Below, in pieces: positions 45,218 through 56,789 of a stretch of 64,000 nt of DNA. Source of the stretch: Helicostylum pulchrum. Taxonomy: Eukaryota; Mucoromycota; Mucoromycetes; Mucorales; Mucoraceae. The position numbers were made by a program, and so were the translations under genes. The first letter of the stretch is position 1, and each line of letters starts with the position of its first letter. The DNA lies in assembly GCA_025677825.1 (NCBI GenBank), contig JAIXMO010000014.1, positions 544,118-608,117 on the forward strand, read 5' to 3'. The notes beneath the pieces were generated by a model, which was not told the origin of the DNA, searched no databases, and saw only the letters and a list, made by a program, of their open reading frames with translations.

Positions 45218-46658
45218 ATTGTTTAATGAAGGGAAAGAAAGTTTTTTTTTTTGGCGTCGAAGGTCTTTTTGTTACACCATATTCAGTCACTTATGAAACG
45301 CATTAGGGGGGGGGGCACAAACTGTAGTTCAATAGTAAAATACGTGCCAACCAAAGCTTTAAAGTATTACATGATTTTTTATTACTTTTTGACAGATACT
45401 AAAAGTAAAGAGACGTATTTTTCCGTGTATAAAATGTCTATGTTACATCAACCCACGCGTGTTATAGTAGCTCTATTTAAGGATGGCCAAAACCTGGAAG
45501 ATATTCACCCTAATATCGAATGGAACGTTTTGGTTCACACACAAAAAAAAAAATTAACGAATGTGTTTATGCATCTTTTTGTTGTTATTTACACTCCACC
45601 ACGTACAGCTACATGCTCTTTTTGTAATTCATTTGATATATTATATTGTTCTTCTAAAAAATTTTTTTTTTTTTGAAAATATATGATAGAAGCTTTACGC
45701 GCGAAGATATGATGTATATCAATATGCCTTATACCAGATTCGATAAATTATACATTGAGAGAAAACGTACTATTATAAAGCACTGCTTGGGTATGTTTTT
45801 AAAGTACTCTAATGAAAATGGTGATAAATATTTTTATACTGATCTCAAGTCTAATCCCAAGTCTGGTTTTATCGAGTTTTCCGAGTCTTCGCGCATGGAA
45901 TGTCGCAATAAACTGGCTAATGAATCAATATAATTTTTAATACTGAAATTCCAAGCTGTTCGAGAGTTTATTATTAACTTTGGCCGCGTAAATATAAAGT
46001 TTTTAGCTTAATAAATAAATAAAAAATTGCACTTTAACTACTACAAAGAATGATATACATATAAGTGCGCGTAAGGCTACTATTTATTTCGATTTAATGA
46101 TAGATCTAATACATAGAGGACTCGATCCACTTGTTTCGTTCACTCGCCCTGATGGACAGCTAGTTTAGCACAAATATTCTATGCGATTGGTTTTAGATGA
46201 AAAACTGGTACGTAAAGAAGCAACGATTAGTAGGCAGTAGTTTAGTTCCGGCGAGTTATTTTTTCAGCTCGTAATAAATACACAAAGTTTGATCTCATCA
46301 AGTAACCTTTATGTTCTTATTTTTCCTCTGATACGTTGACTAAATGTATGTATAAATATATATTATACATTTGTTTATTACGGTATCTGATCAATAACAA
46401 TGTTAGTAGAATATCTTGAAAAAGTTTTTTTCTCGATAAATTTAATAATTCAGAAATGCTGTCCTTGCATACCCACTTGTTATGTATACATTGCTTCGTT
46501 TAAGAGTCGATAACTACTATTGATATGTATATCTTAGTGACCGCTTCCTTTTCGTAGCGAAGGATATTCGGTGTTTTAATATAATACACCCCTCCCGAAT
46601 TTTATTTTATAGCAACCCCCTTCACTTTTTTTACCAGTCAAAAAAAAATTAGACGAAA
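45218..46658. other. 1.4 kb between zinc finger and PPR genes, with a hypothetical relic
   Basis: An open stretch 45251-45676 (+) contains TYFSVYKMSMLHQPTRVIVA, LFKDGQNLEDIHPNIEWNVL and then poly-K/F low complexity. A second stretch 45673-45933 contains RSFTREDMMYINMPYTRFDK, YIERKRTIIKHCLGMFLKYS and KSGFIEFSESSRMECRNKLA. Both have normal amino-acid composition but no recognised domain, no good splice connection and a poly-T gap. They may be one decayed gene. From 45934 to 46658 only AT-rich sequence is seen. Confidence 0.35.
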
Positions 46659-47894
46659 ATGAATAGAAGCTTATTGACAGCAAAAGGAGTATTCAACACA
46701 GTCAACAACATTGCGACTCGTCGGTCTATTCATGGTGGTGTAATGGATCCTTTGCAATTACGTACTAGAGTACAACCTGCCGAGATCACAGAAAAGTTAC
46801 TTTCTTCTATTCGTAGACGTAATCCAGCAGCAGTATGGAAAGCTTATAAAGAGCTTAGTGAAAGTGGTAACATGAATAAAGTTCCAGACGAATACCATAC
46901 GATGGCACTTCAATCACTTCAAATCAAGAATCTAGGTACATATAACCAAGACGAAGCTAAGTTTTATGAAAAGAGTTTGTTGTATATTATCGAAAAGATG
47001 AAGTCGCAAGGACATCAACCAGATATTCGTGATTATAATTTATTATTGGACTTCTATGGTCGTGCTGGGAATTGGAAAGCAGCTACTGATTTATGGCAAG
47101 AAATCAAGAAACCTAATTTATACACTTTTAACTTGTATATGCGTTCTGCTTTACAATGTAGAAAATATGAAGACGTATTCAGAATTTATAACGTATTACA
47201 GGCAACTGATATTCAACCCAACGAATTTACTTTCAACACTTTAATTGAAGCGAATGGTAGATTAGGAAATATTACTGAAGCAGATAAAATATTTCAAGAA
47301 AGATTTACCGTCAAGGAAGATAGAACTAGCCCTTCCATCATGTCACATTTTAATCACCAACCCACTACCAAGTTCCCATCTTATACTTCAGCCAATTCAC
47401 CACTAGTACGTTGTTTACCTAAACAAAAGTCAAATGTATTACGACCTTCTATCGATACGTTCTTTGCACTTATCGAAGCACACGGTAAAAGAAAGAATAC
47501 AGCTGGATTAAGTCATATCTATACAAAAATGATGCCTCAATATAATGTTAAACCTACGCTAAAAGCATTTAATTCACTTATTAAATGGTATTGTTACAGT
47601 GAAGACATGGATTCAGCTAGAAAGATATTTATGGATATGGAAAACGCAAACATTAAACCCAATGTCGTTACATTTAACCATCTTTTCCGACATGAAGCTT
47701 TGAAGAAAAATAGACCTAAAGTAGCTGAATCTTTAATGAACTATATGCACACTCAATATGGTATTCGACCTCTTTTAACCATGTATACCGTCTTGATTAG
47801 AATTCATAACAAACATAATCGTGAAGATGAAGCAAAGAGACTATATGAAGAATATAATCTCTTGAAGACCAAACTTGTAAAATCAAAAAAATAG
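46659..47894 (+). CDS. Mitochondrial pentatricopeptide repeat (PPR) protein
   Basis: A single exon encodes 411 residues. The N-terminus ([20 protein letters not shown] then RRSIHGG) looks like a mitochondrial presequence. About seven PPR units follow, for example [100 protein letters not shown] and [23 protein letters not shown] proteins bind organellar RNA and support processing, stability or translation. Repeat number and length are like those of fungal mitochondrial PPR factors. The specific target is unknown. There is no intron, unlike most neighbours. Confidence 0.9.
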   Translation: MNRSLLTAKGVFNTVNNIATRRSIHGGVMDPLQLRTRVQPAEITEKLLSSIRRRNPAAVWKAYKELSESGNMNKVPDEYHTMALQSLQIKNLGTYNQDEAKFYEKSLLYIIEKMKSQGHQPDIRDYNLLLDFYGRAGNWKAATDLWQEIKKPNLYTFNLYMRSALQCRKYEDVFRIYNVLQATDIQPNEFTFNTLIEANGRLGNITEADKIFQERFTVKEDRTSPSIMSHFNHQPTTKFPSYTSANSPLVRCLPKQKSNVLRPSIDTFFALIEAHGKRKNTAGLSHIYTKMMPQYNVKPTLKAFNSLIKWYCYSEDMDSARKIFMDMENANIKPNVVTFNHLFRHEALKKNRPKVAESLMNYMHTQYGIRPLLTMYTVLIRIHNKHNREDEAKRLYEEYNLLKTKLVKSKK

Positions 47895-48042
47895 ACTTGT
47901 AGATTTACCCCCTCCTAACCCCTCACTCTACGCCTTATATATACATATATAAAAACGCACACACACAGACAAAAAAAAAACAAAAAAAAAGTTCCTTTTT
48001 TTGCTTACATTTTTTTTTAAAAAAATAAAAATTATAATATCT

Positions 48043-48608
48043 TTAAAGAATAGCAGTAATTGTTGAATAAGAACCAACAAGAACAATTAATATATGAATT
48101 AAAGCCCATAGGAAAGGGATCCAAGTTGACATGACAAAAAATCCAGCATTATATACAAACGAAAGTGCTACACCGATTACACTACTCGTCACAAAAGATG
48201 TAATCGCACCACCCAACACAAATACAAATGGTATTGTGATTAAAATGTACCATTTTAAGGTTCTGGACTTTGCCAGCATGCTAAAGGCCCAAATGCCTTG
48301 TAATTGATCCTGTTAGTTTATGTGTATATGTCTCGAGTACAGAACAAAACTTTCTTACCTGCTGGTAAATAGATTGCTAATGAGAATAAAAGAGACCATA
48401 CAAATGTGAATCGCCAAATATCTAGAACAATTGAGTTAAGTTTTTTTTTTCTTTTTCAGTTTTTTTTTTTCTTACCTAAAAGGTAGTATAAAGAATGAGG
48501 TATGTCTGCAATCAAGTTTAAAGGATCAAAGCCAGAACCAAAAGGCCAATAAAGTGAAGGCCAGTCTGGTGCAGTTTTGTATCCATATGGTAGTCTAAAT
48601 GTTGACAT
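48043..48608 (-). CDS. TMEM170-family membrane protein
   Basis: Three exons (48476-48608, 48359-48421, 48043-48296) give 149 residues. The N-terminus (MSTFRLPYGYKTAPDWPSLY then WPFGSGFDPLN) is cytosolic or lumenal, followed by about four membrane segments: DIWRFTFVWSLLFSLAIYLP AG, TLKWYILITIPFVFVLGGAI, VIGVALSFVYNAGFFVMSTW and IPFLWALIHILIVLVGSYST. The PAGIWAFSMLA and GGAITSFVTSSVIGV blocks match the TMEM170 layout. In animals TMEM170A shapes ER sheets and the nuclear envelope. The fungal role is unknown. Confidence 0.78.
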
Positions 48609-50567
48609 GCTTTTTTTTTTTATAAAGGTAGAAAAAGAACAAGTACTTTGGAGTAAGTCAAGCGTTTATTATATCGGATTGGAAACCCGCTAAAAACTTT
48701 GAGATTATTTCGGTACCCTTATATCTCATGACATATTTTTCTTTTTTACAGTTTTTATATACTGACTCAAGCGAAACTTTTTTATCGGTAAAAAAAAGAG
48801 AAAAGGTGGGTTTAGATACTTGTAATATGAATAATAATCGATGAATGTTTACATATACATTACAATGTAGCGTAAGATACCCTTTGTGATACTTTAGAAA
48901 AAAGGGGGATAGCCATAGTACTATGCGTGCTTTAGCAACTGGAAGAGAGTTATTAAGTTGCTATGTGTTCAATATATTATTGACCAAGATACTAAAGTGC
49001 CTCTTTTTTAACGTTAGTAAACATATTGATAACAAAAAGTATAAGCTTATCCTGATATTAAAGGTGCAAATAAAGCTATCATTTTATACGTTTACTAGAT
49101 GTAATACATTGACGACTTAAAATGCAAGCTTTATATAAATACAAAGCTTCATGAGCGTTAATATTAATTACAAATAGAGAATACCAAGAACTCGTTTTTT
49201 TTTTTTTGGCAGTTTCAAAAAAGCAATCACTTCCATAACGACTTGTTAACATGCAAAAAAAAATAGTTCTTGAAGCATCCGAGAAAAGCTTTTTATGAAG
49301 AAACCTTCTTAGGATGGTAGCTTAGTGACATAAGTACTTGGAACACGCCAAGGCGCAGTTGACTTTATAATAAATCACATAAAATAGAATATAGTAGATA
49401 CACCGCTAGAAAAATAAAAATAATGGTAAATATACCAGATACAAGGGTATTTGGCGTCCTTCTTTAATAGGGGAATACAAAAGACACGGAAGTAAAATTA
49501 TTTCTTGGACCATTGTGAGACTTATTGTCACACCCTGAAAAAAAAAGAAAAAAAAGAGAAAGATCTAGTTTTTTATAAAGAAATGTCCTTTTTATTTTTA
49601 TCGGCGTGTAAAGTAATAAGCATAGTTTGGAAAGCTTCTTTCTTTTTTCTTTTTTTGACCCGCAAGAACAAGATACTATGCAATATGTGACAATTCTTGT
49701 GTGCGTATAAACAATTGAATACATATGATATGACAATTACTGTCTAAATAAACTTGCAATTAAAGATCGTAGTTGCTCTAACTGTCGTTTCTCGTTCTCT
49801 AAAGATTGAATAGCTTGGTATAATCATCGTCTCAAGACTGTTTCAGTTCTGAATTCCTTTGATTGCGTTGCATCAATGAATGTATTGCATTCGATTGTCT
49901 TTACAACCTTAGCAAGCATATAGAATCTATATACAAGTTGTATTGTTTGCCTAAAGCGTCTGCAATAAGGTTATTTGTTCCAATTTAGATAGATGTGTTT
50001 TGTGTGTACATGAAAATAGTTCCATTGGGGTAAAGAATCCACATAAAAAAATTTCTACATGGCCGTTGTACTCATCATATTCTATACTACTCTCTATGCC
50101 AAGGGTGAAACTCTGTGTTAATAACGTTAGATTTAAGAGGCTACCCACTAAGATACTTGCAGAGATGAAGACATGTTACCGAATGACACAGCTTGCAACA
50201 ATTAAACATTCCCATTGCTCGTCCGAAAATGTTTTGCTCCGTCAGCTAATGATAACCTATGTAATTAAAGTCGTTACGGCTCCTGACGATATTGTGCTAT
50301 GTTGGATTACAATATAATTATTATGATTTATTGACAGATAAATTTATGATGATCTACAAGTTTCTGGGAGATAGAATGTTGATGCACATAATTAAATGAT
50401 GCTCTGGAACGAGTAGAAGCATATTGTATTGTCCATTATTCGATCAAACGAGGTGAGTACGCCGAACATATCGTGATTCACAAAAATATATAAATCAACG
50501 GATACGTAAGTTTATGTTAGTTACGACGAAACTAGTATTTCATTGAAACTTACAGGTGATATACAAG
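48609..50567. other. Intergenic, AT-rich; relic pieces only
   Basis: About 2 kb with short frames on both strands. On the minus strand at 49740-49860 a frame reads YTQAIQSLENEKRQLEQL then RSLIASLFRQ, a leucine-heptad helix that could be a decayed coiled-coil or bZIP-like exon, but upstream stops interrupt it. Nothing else was supported. The region should contain the TMEM170-like promoter. Confidence 0.45.
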
Positions 50568-52040
50568 CATGATAGAAATAGTCAATAGGAAAGTAGCTCT
50601 GGACGTCATTGAATGTCGTCGGATGCCTCACGGCTGTCAAGAGCGACTGTTGGAATGGCTACCTATTGAGATGCTTTATGTTTCTAATCAAATAATAAAT
50701 AACAAAAAAAAAAAAAAAAAAAAAAAGGGATACTTATGTTCGGAATGGCGAAACCTTTCGAAATAATATAATGGCATGAGATAGACAACTGAATCTTGTT
50801 CACTCATCGTTAGGAAGTTTTAAAAAAACATGATGACGTTGCAAATTTAAAAGTGGGGTGCCATTTGGTGTACGCCAAACTTCTCCCAAATTGTCGTCGC
50901 GACCCATCTTCCATCAATTTCCTTCTTCCATTAGACCCAAAAAGATCATTATTATATGTCGTTCAAACAAGGTTCGTGTAGGATGATATGTAAATGAAGG
51001 TTGGATTTATGTATCTGATAAAATTATTATACGGAGTTTCTCGTATACGTATCGGATTGTTTTGAAAAAAGACGCACAGTGCAGTTATTGGAGGTGATTG
51101 AGAAGGAGTACATAGTTGATGAAGATGTTGGACATTTTGGACCACATGGTTGCTGATGCTCTACCTCTCCCCGGAAGCAAGGCTAGTGAACTTACGTGGT
51201 ATCGAAAAACGGCTCATATATTAGATATTCTCTTCACGAAGTCGGGCATATCATTGAATGAGTAAGTATCTCAATGACTGGCCTTGAAATATTTCCTTGC
51301 CAATGCTAAATGTATTAAACATGGTGGCGAATTGTGTTGCAATGCTACAAAGGTAGCGAGAAACGAAAACAAATTGCTGTGTGATGACAATGATGATAAG
51401 AAGCGTGTTCTAGGTCGAGAGATAGGCTTACTGTTGAATGCAACTTCTCAGGATATAAGCTCTTCTGAATGGAAGAAGGATGGTGTTAGTGCCGGCCTGG
51501 TGGAGCAGCAGCAAATCAAAAACGTTCGTACCAACAGTGCTATACTCAGACATTTGTATAAATTGCCTATAGATGAAGAGAGGAAGCCTAATGTTTACGT
51601 GCTCGCTATGGATTGGATCGGTAAGTCTTTTAAATTATGTACTAATTAACATTATTGTAATACACCGGACTTTAGGTGTTTGTGGTTATATCTTCGCTGT
51701 GAAAGAGATAAATGAAGTCCATGTTGCCCATCACATTGGGGACCTCGTCCTCCCTGCCTCCTTGTCTTCATTTCAAGATTTCCAGACAGCCCTCGATTTA
51801 CTCTTTTCCTTTCGAAACCATCAATTGAATTAAAGAGAATCGTAGAACCCGCCTATAACAAATAAAGCGCTTCAAATTCTTTGAAATCTTTTAGAACTGT
51901 AACAACACCACCAAATGAACCATCACTTTCCCCAGGTACATTTTTTTCTCCTGTAAAAAAGCAATCCAAAACCGGCCAAAGCAATATTGTCCATCCTCTC
52001 CCAAGTGATGATACCGATGATACCTATGATAATTTGTAGA
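50568..52040 (+). pseudogene. Decayed gene of unknown family
   Basis: Pieces in order on the plus strand: MIEIVNRKVALDVIECRRMP ... LLEWLPIEMLYVSNQ (50569), ADALPLPGSKASELTWYRKT then HILDILFTKSGISLNE (about 51150), VARNENKLLCDDNDDKKRVL and ATSQDISSSEWKKDGVSAGL (51355-51500), KPNVYVLAMDWIG (to 51620), an intron 51621-51675, then VCGYIFAVKEINEVHVAHHI and SFQDFQTALDLLFSFRNHQL. The frame stops at 51831, but after a shift it continues LKRIVEPAYNNK-type sequence and TVTTPPNEPSLSPGTFFSPV to a stop near 52039. Poly-A (50704) and further breaks separate the first blocks. It looks like a relic of a Mucorales-specific gene family with a KxPNVYVLAMDWIG core. I recognise no function. Confidence 0.5.
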
Positions 52041-52238
52041 TTATAATTACACGTGATTATACTTTTCACCTCAATTGATGTTGCTATTACACCACACTAG
52101 AAAAAAACCCTTATGATATCTGTTAATTCAACTCGTTCAACTTTAAAAATATATTTATTTGAAATATTAGTGTATATATACATAGTGTTATTAAATTAGA
52201 CTGATTGTGTGTGTGTGTGTGACTTGTATGATAGTGTA

Positions 52239-53830
52239 TTATTCCTTGTTGGCTTCGGAAGAAGAAGAGCGAATAGATTCATATTCAAGGATGGCTTGTT
52301 GATTACCAATAACACGAACAGGATCAGTAAACCATTTACGAACCCAAAAGTAAAAATAGGTCACTGAGCAAATCATGATGGCAGCAAAAGGAACGATAGC
52401 GTAATTCATATTATCAGCGGTAATGGGTGCTTCTGTAGGAGTAATGAACAGGGAATAAGTAAAGATGAGCCAGCAACAAGCAATGACACCACAAGTGATA
52501 CTGAATTTACCAAACCGAAGGGACCAGTTACAAACTTTGTACGAGATGTAGTAATACGAAGGAAAATAGGAACCAAATAAGACATCTGAGAGCCAATGGT
52601 GTCGACAGAGACAATAGCTTTATATGCAGTACTGTTGATGATGTGCAGAATAACAACGATACCTGCAACAAGTACATTCATCCAGACCGCATTGATTGGA
52701 CTTTGAGTTCTATTGTTCAACAAATGCAATTGCTTGGAGAAGGGCATAGCACCATCACGAGCAAAAGCATACACCATACGCGAGCTGCCCAACAACAAGG
52801 CTGAACCACAAAAGAAGATACTAATCACGACAAAGACCAAAAAGACCATAGACCATGTAGGACCTACATCATCATAAAAGACTTGAATCATTTGAGGTTG
52901 CATTGCGTTTTCACTGAGCATTTGACGATCGAAATTAATGACCATAAAACTAATAGCAACCAAGAAAACGAAACCAGAAATAGCATTTGCTGCAACAGAC
53001 ACAAGGATACCAAATGGAGATCCACTTTGAGAGTTTTGGTTTCTTCTGACATGTGTGCGGCATTGCCATAACTAGACAAAGTGTATTGGGATTGTAGGAT
53101 GACGAGCAAGAAGGCAAATCTGTTACTGCCAAATCCAGAGCCATTGTAAAATCGAGTGAATACAAAATCACCAGAGGCCAAGGGTTTGGTGAGAGCAAGG
53201 CCGACAATGACGATAAAGGCGATACCAAGCATGTTGGCAAAGACTATTTTGGTATATCATGTTATTACGGTTATTATGGTTATTCGTTTGTCCATGTCAA
53301 TTTTTGTGCTTTTGAATTACTTACAAACTTCTTGATTCATGACACCATTTCAGCTAACAGCAACAGAATTGACGATGCTATGGATAATGAGAATACCAAC
53401 AAAGACAATATATTGAGCATAGATAGAAAGAGGCTTGCCCTCAGGATCCCTATAATACGAGTGTTTGTATGTGAGAAAATATGTTCAAGATTAGTATATC
53501 GTAGTATTCTGTGCAATTACCAAACTAAAACGACACCGGCAATGAATTGAGATAAACCTAGATCAATCGAGGAAATACCAACTGTATATAATTAATTAGT
53601 ATTAGAATTATGACTTTTTTAATTTACCATTTGATATATAAACTTTCAACGTAAACCAATCTAGTTACACCAATCCAGTTACACCAACCTGTAACCCAAC
53701 AAGCCAGTGGAACCCAATCAGCGGTAGCAAGACGGGACACCCAAAAGTAAAGACCACCAGTTGTAGGATAAGCAGAAAAAAATTCAGCCAAAGACAATGT
53801 AACCAGTATAGTAAATGTACCAGTGATGAC
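52239..53830 (-). pseudogene. Amino acid/GABA permease (APC superfamily), 5'-truncated and broken
   Basis: On the minus strand the copy begins in mid-domain at 53830 with VITGTFTILVTLSLAEFFSA YPTTGGLYFWVSRLA, and the N-terminal ~80 residues of such permeases are absent. It continues with GISSIDLGLSQFIAGVVLVW, DPEGKPLSIYAQYIVFVGIL, MLGIAFIVIVGLALTKPLAS, YGNAAHMSEE, VSVAANAISGFVFLVAISFM and ALLLGSSRMVYAFARDGAMP, to a C-terminal EYESIRSSSSEANKE at 52239. Lesions are a TGA at 53350-53352 (VAVS-stop-NGVMNQ), a one-base frame shift near 53030 (between SEETKT and SPFGILVSV) and another near 52515 (before KFSITCGVIACCW). These permeases import GABA, choline or amino acids. This copy cannot. Confidence 0.8.
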
Positions 53831-54058
53831 CTATAAATGCGCCAATAACATGGATAAAGAAGTTTATAATTTCAAAGGGCGCAATTTGGCACAGGAGGCA
53901 CTGTAGTTTACTTGTGTTGCTACTTTCGGATAAGTGGCTGACTTTAGAAACGCTTTCGTTCTTTTTTTTTTTTGGAAAGATGGAGGGGGGATTTATCTAC
54001 ATTTTTATTTTCTCTTTCATCTTTTTCTTCTTCTTCTTTATTATCGTTATTATAATAT

Positions 54059-55204
54059 ATGACAAATCTCAGTGTAAAATTAAAGCTTGCAAACACATTT
54101 GCTACTATCTTATTAGTTGGATCTCAGGGATTTAGCTTTTCTGGCTGGTAATAAAAAAAAAGGTTACGATAGTAGTGCTCGGGGCTCTTATAAATATGTA
54201 ATATAGGTTTTTGGGACACTCTTATGAATTTGGCCCAAGAGACTTTGCTATTATCTTGACAAGTATATTACAGTTGTTATTGATCGGTTTTACCATCTAT
54301 CAATACTTGCCAAGCGCTCCTAAAGGTAAGCTTGATTTCTCTATTATTATTTTTTAGGATGAAACTACTTTGTATGCGCGTTTTATAACTCCTTTTTTTT
54401 ATACTCATATGTAAAAAGATGTATATGAAGGTATTGGTTTCTGGTACTTGTTGATTACTGTTATTAACAGTGGTGTTTCTATTTTATGGGTAATATATAT
54501 ATATATATATATATATAAAAGAAAGCGATAACTGTTGGATGTATTATTTACATTTATTATGACGATAGTTCTTCCACCTTGATTTATTTGCTTTTGTCGG
54601 ACTTCTTTGGCAGTTGGCTACGCTTGTGTTTGTGTATCATCGTCTTCGTGATTATCCTCCACGTAATGGTACCGATCATGCATTTGTAAATGCACCCTTC
54701 TCCATTTATACTGCTTACTACTTCTTTGTCGTTCTCTGGCAAATCTTTCAATTTAGCGATGAAACAAAGCACAATCATATTGTAAGAAAGCCACTTGATC
54801 ATACATATGTCATTGTGCATAAAATATACTAATTTTTTATTTTTTTTACAGGTACACATCTTTATCATTGTTGCTATTGGATTCGTTGCTCTTCACTTGG
54901 TTGACTACTCACATAGAAAGGATTGGGTATATGCTTTAACTTCTGCATGGTAAAAAATAACAAAAAAAAAAATAGCCGTGATCAAGTAAATAGATTTTAA
55001 CGGTATAAACAATATAGGATCTTATTGGGTACCGCTGTTTTCCTTACCGATACGCCTCATATTATTTCACTTGTCACAGTTGGTATCCTCGTAAGCGCTG
55101 TTGCAAGAACTCTTATTCCAAACTGGTTAGATCGTCTTAATAGAAGATTTAGTAATTGGACCAACAGATTGGGTGAAAGAACGCCTTTACTTTCCAATCA
55201 CTAA
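54059..55204 (+). CDS. Multi-pass membrane protein of unknown function
   Basis: Six exons (54059-54147, 54207-54325, 54419-54489, 54569-54781, 54852-54949, 55018-55204) give 258 residues. Seven or so hydrophobic segments cover most of the chain: NTFATILLVGSQGFSFSG, DFAIILTSILQLLLIGFTIY, IGFWYLLITVINSGVSILWF, FAFVGLLWQLATLVFVYHRL, APFSIYTAYYFFVVLWQIFQ, HIFIIVAIGFVALHLVDYSH and TAWILLGTAVFLTDTPHIIS-like sequence, then a basic C-terminus (RLNRRFSNWTNRLGERTPLL). HAFVNAPFSIYTAYYFF recalls membrane proteins with a TspO-like fold, but I would not assign it. It starts about 230 bases from the truncated permease on the opposite strand. The first ATG was chosen because it gives a continuous frame into exon 2. 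Confidence 0.78.
54490..54515. repeat. (AT)n dinucleotide repeat in an intron
   Basis: ATATATATAT run directly after the GTAAT donor of intron 3 of the membrane-protein gene. Simple repeat, about a dozen units. Confidence 0.8.
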
Positions 55205-55696
55205 GCCGATTGTTTTTTTTCTTCGATATGGTTTTTTTGTCTTGCCAATATATTTATTTTCGACAATTACAATAAACGTTAAATAGTATATATCTTCTTT
55301 TTTAAAAGTGAGTGTGTAGCAGTACCTCGAGAAAAAAGATACAGATATCCACATGGACATAAATAAGCTTTCATAGCGCAAGTATCTTGTGACTAAATAG
55401 TTTAAAATGGAAAAAAAAGTTACATTGACCCTTTCTACAACAGAGTTCATTCTAGGTGACGTGTACAGACGAAAAAACTCTTGGTATGAGTTTTTATTGG
55501 TACGGCACTTAAAGTTACAAGTAATTGAAATAAGAAGAAGTGGAAAAAACTATCCTTTTTCTCACCTATTTATTTATTTATTTTCCACACACTAAAAACC
55601 GTGAGGTATTTTCTTAAAAAAAAAGTAAGTTTAAATCCTAGTTATAAAATAATAAGCTTACCCCTTTTTTTAAAAAAATCTCGTTAGGAAATTAAT
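55205..55696. other. Intergenic
   Basis: About 0.5 kb between the membrane-protein gene and the EF-hand gene. Overlapping short frames on both strands (55187-55450 and 55407-55595) show no domain. No other feature was seen. Confidence 0.5.
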
Positions 55697-56781
55697 ATGA
55701 GCGTAGTAGATAATCAACAAGTATGGAAAAGGTACAGCCATATTGAAGATACGCTTCTTTTTTTTCTTTTTTAACAAAAATTCTTGATTAGTAAAGCAGT
55801 ATCTGATTTTGGAGATATATTTCGACTTTATCGTATATTTACAACATCCACTGGACTTGAGTTGCCTACAGACTTGAGTAATAAGTTTGAAAAAGAGCCT
55901 CAAGATTGGCATGCGTATTATACTACAAAGCGAGAAATGATCAATGCAAGTGAACATGATGTTTTAATCAACCAAGCCAATAAAGAATACAAAGATGCGC
56001 AGAAATATTTAAAGACATTTAAAGATGATGTAAATTATTCCTTATTAATACAAGTCGCTTGCAAAATGTTATGGATATTAGGTATAAAAAAAGAGTTTTA
56101 ATTACGAAAAAAAATTATTTATGCAAAATGCTTTTTATTGTGTAGATGCATTACCGGAGTATGCTGGTTGTTATTATATTCTAAGTTACATGTTATTTAT
56201 TGTAAATCGAATGGAAGATGCGTTAGATATTTTGGATATGGGACGTACGATCAATCCAACATTTGAACCTTTTAGTGGTACGATATATACTTGTAAAGGC
56301 TAGTGGGAATTTTATTAATTTATTATTGTGTTGTAGAGTTGGAAAAGGAAATTTTGTTGATTACACAAGCAGGCAATAAAGTTGAAGAGGTACCCGTATT
56401 GATTAATGATAGTCTGTCACCAGAGATATTAAAAGTACTATTGGAAATATTTCACACCTTTGATCAAGATTATGATGATTGTTTAAGCCCGGAAGAATTG
56501 GATTTTTTCGTGTTTTCTACTAACGGACAACATCCTCCTACTTCGTTTATTGAGCAGATGGGACAAAGGTTTGGTGCTAATGAGCTCGGGTGGCTTACAA
56601 AGAAGGGGTTTTTGGTATGTTTTTAAAACGTTATTTTATTTTATTTTTTTACCGGTATTAATACAAATTATTACGTGTATAGGCGTTTTATTTAGAGCAA
56701 ACTTTAGGCGATCCCTCAGAGACTCGAAAGGACATTCGAGCTCATGGGTACGACGGTAGTCAGTTAAAAAAGAAATTATAA
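55697..56781 (+). CDS. EF-hand protein with helical (TPR-like) N-terminal half
   Basis: Five exons (55697-55731, 55792-56081, 56146-56277, 56337-56614, 56683-56781) give 277 residues. A helical region (FGDIFRLYRIFTTSTGLELP and DWHAYYTTKREMINASEHDV) is followed by segments with TPR-like periodicity (NYSLLIQVACKMLWILD, ALPEYAGCYYILSYMLFIVN and RMEDALDILDMGRTINP). The C-terminal third contains an EF-hand: LLEIFHTFDQDYDDCLSPEE LDFFV, with a plausible calcium loop DQDYDDCLSPEE. It ends with a Lys-rich tail. I do not recognise a named family. Calcium sensing or scaffold roles are possible. The stop is only eight bases from the stop of the convergent kelch gene. Confidence 0.72.
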
Positions 56782-56789
56782 ACTTTTTT

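Noticed and set aside
55407..55595. 62-residue ORF upstream of the EF-hand gene
   Set aside because: Short, no domain, no splice link to the neighbouring gene and no conservation evidence.
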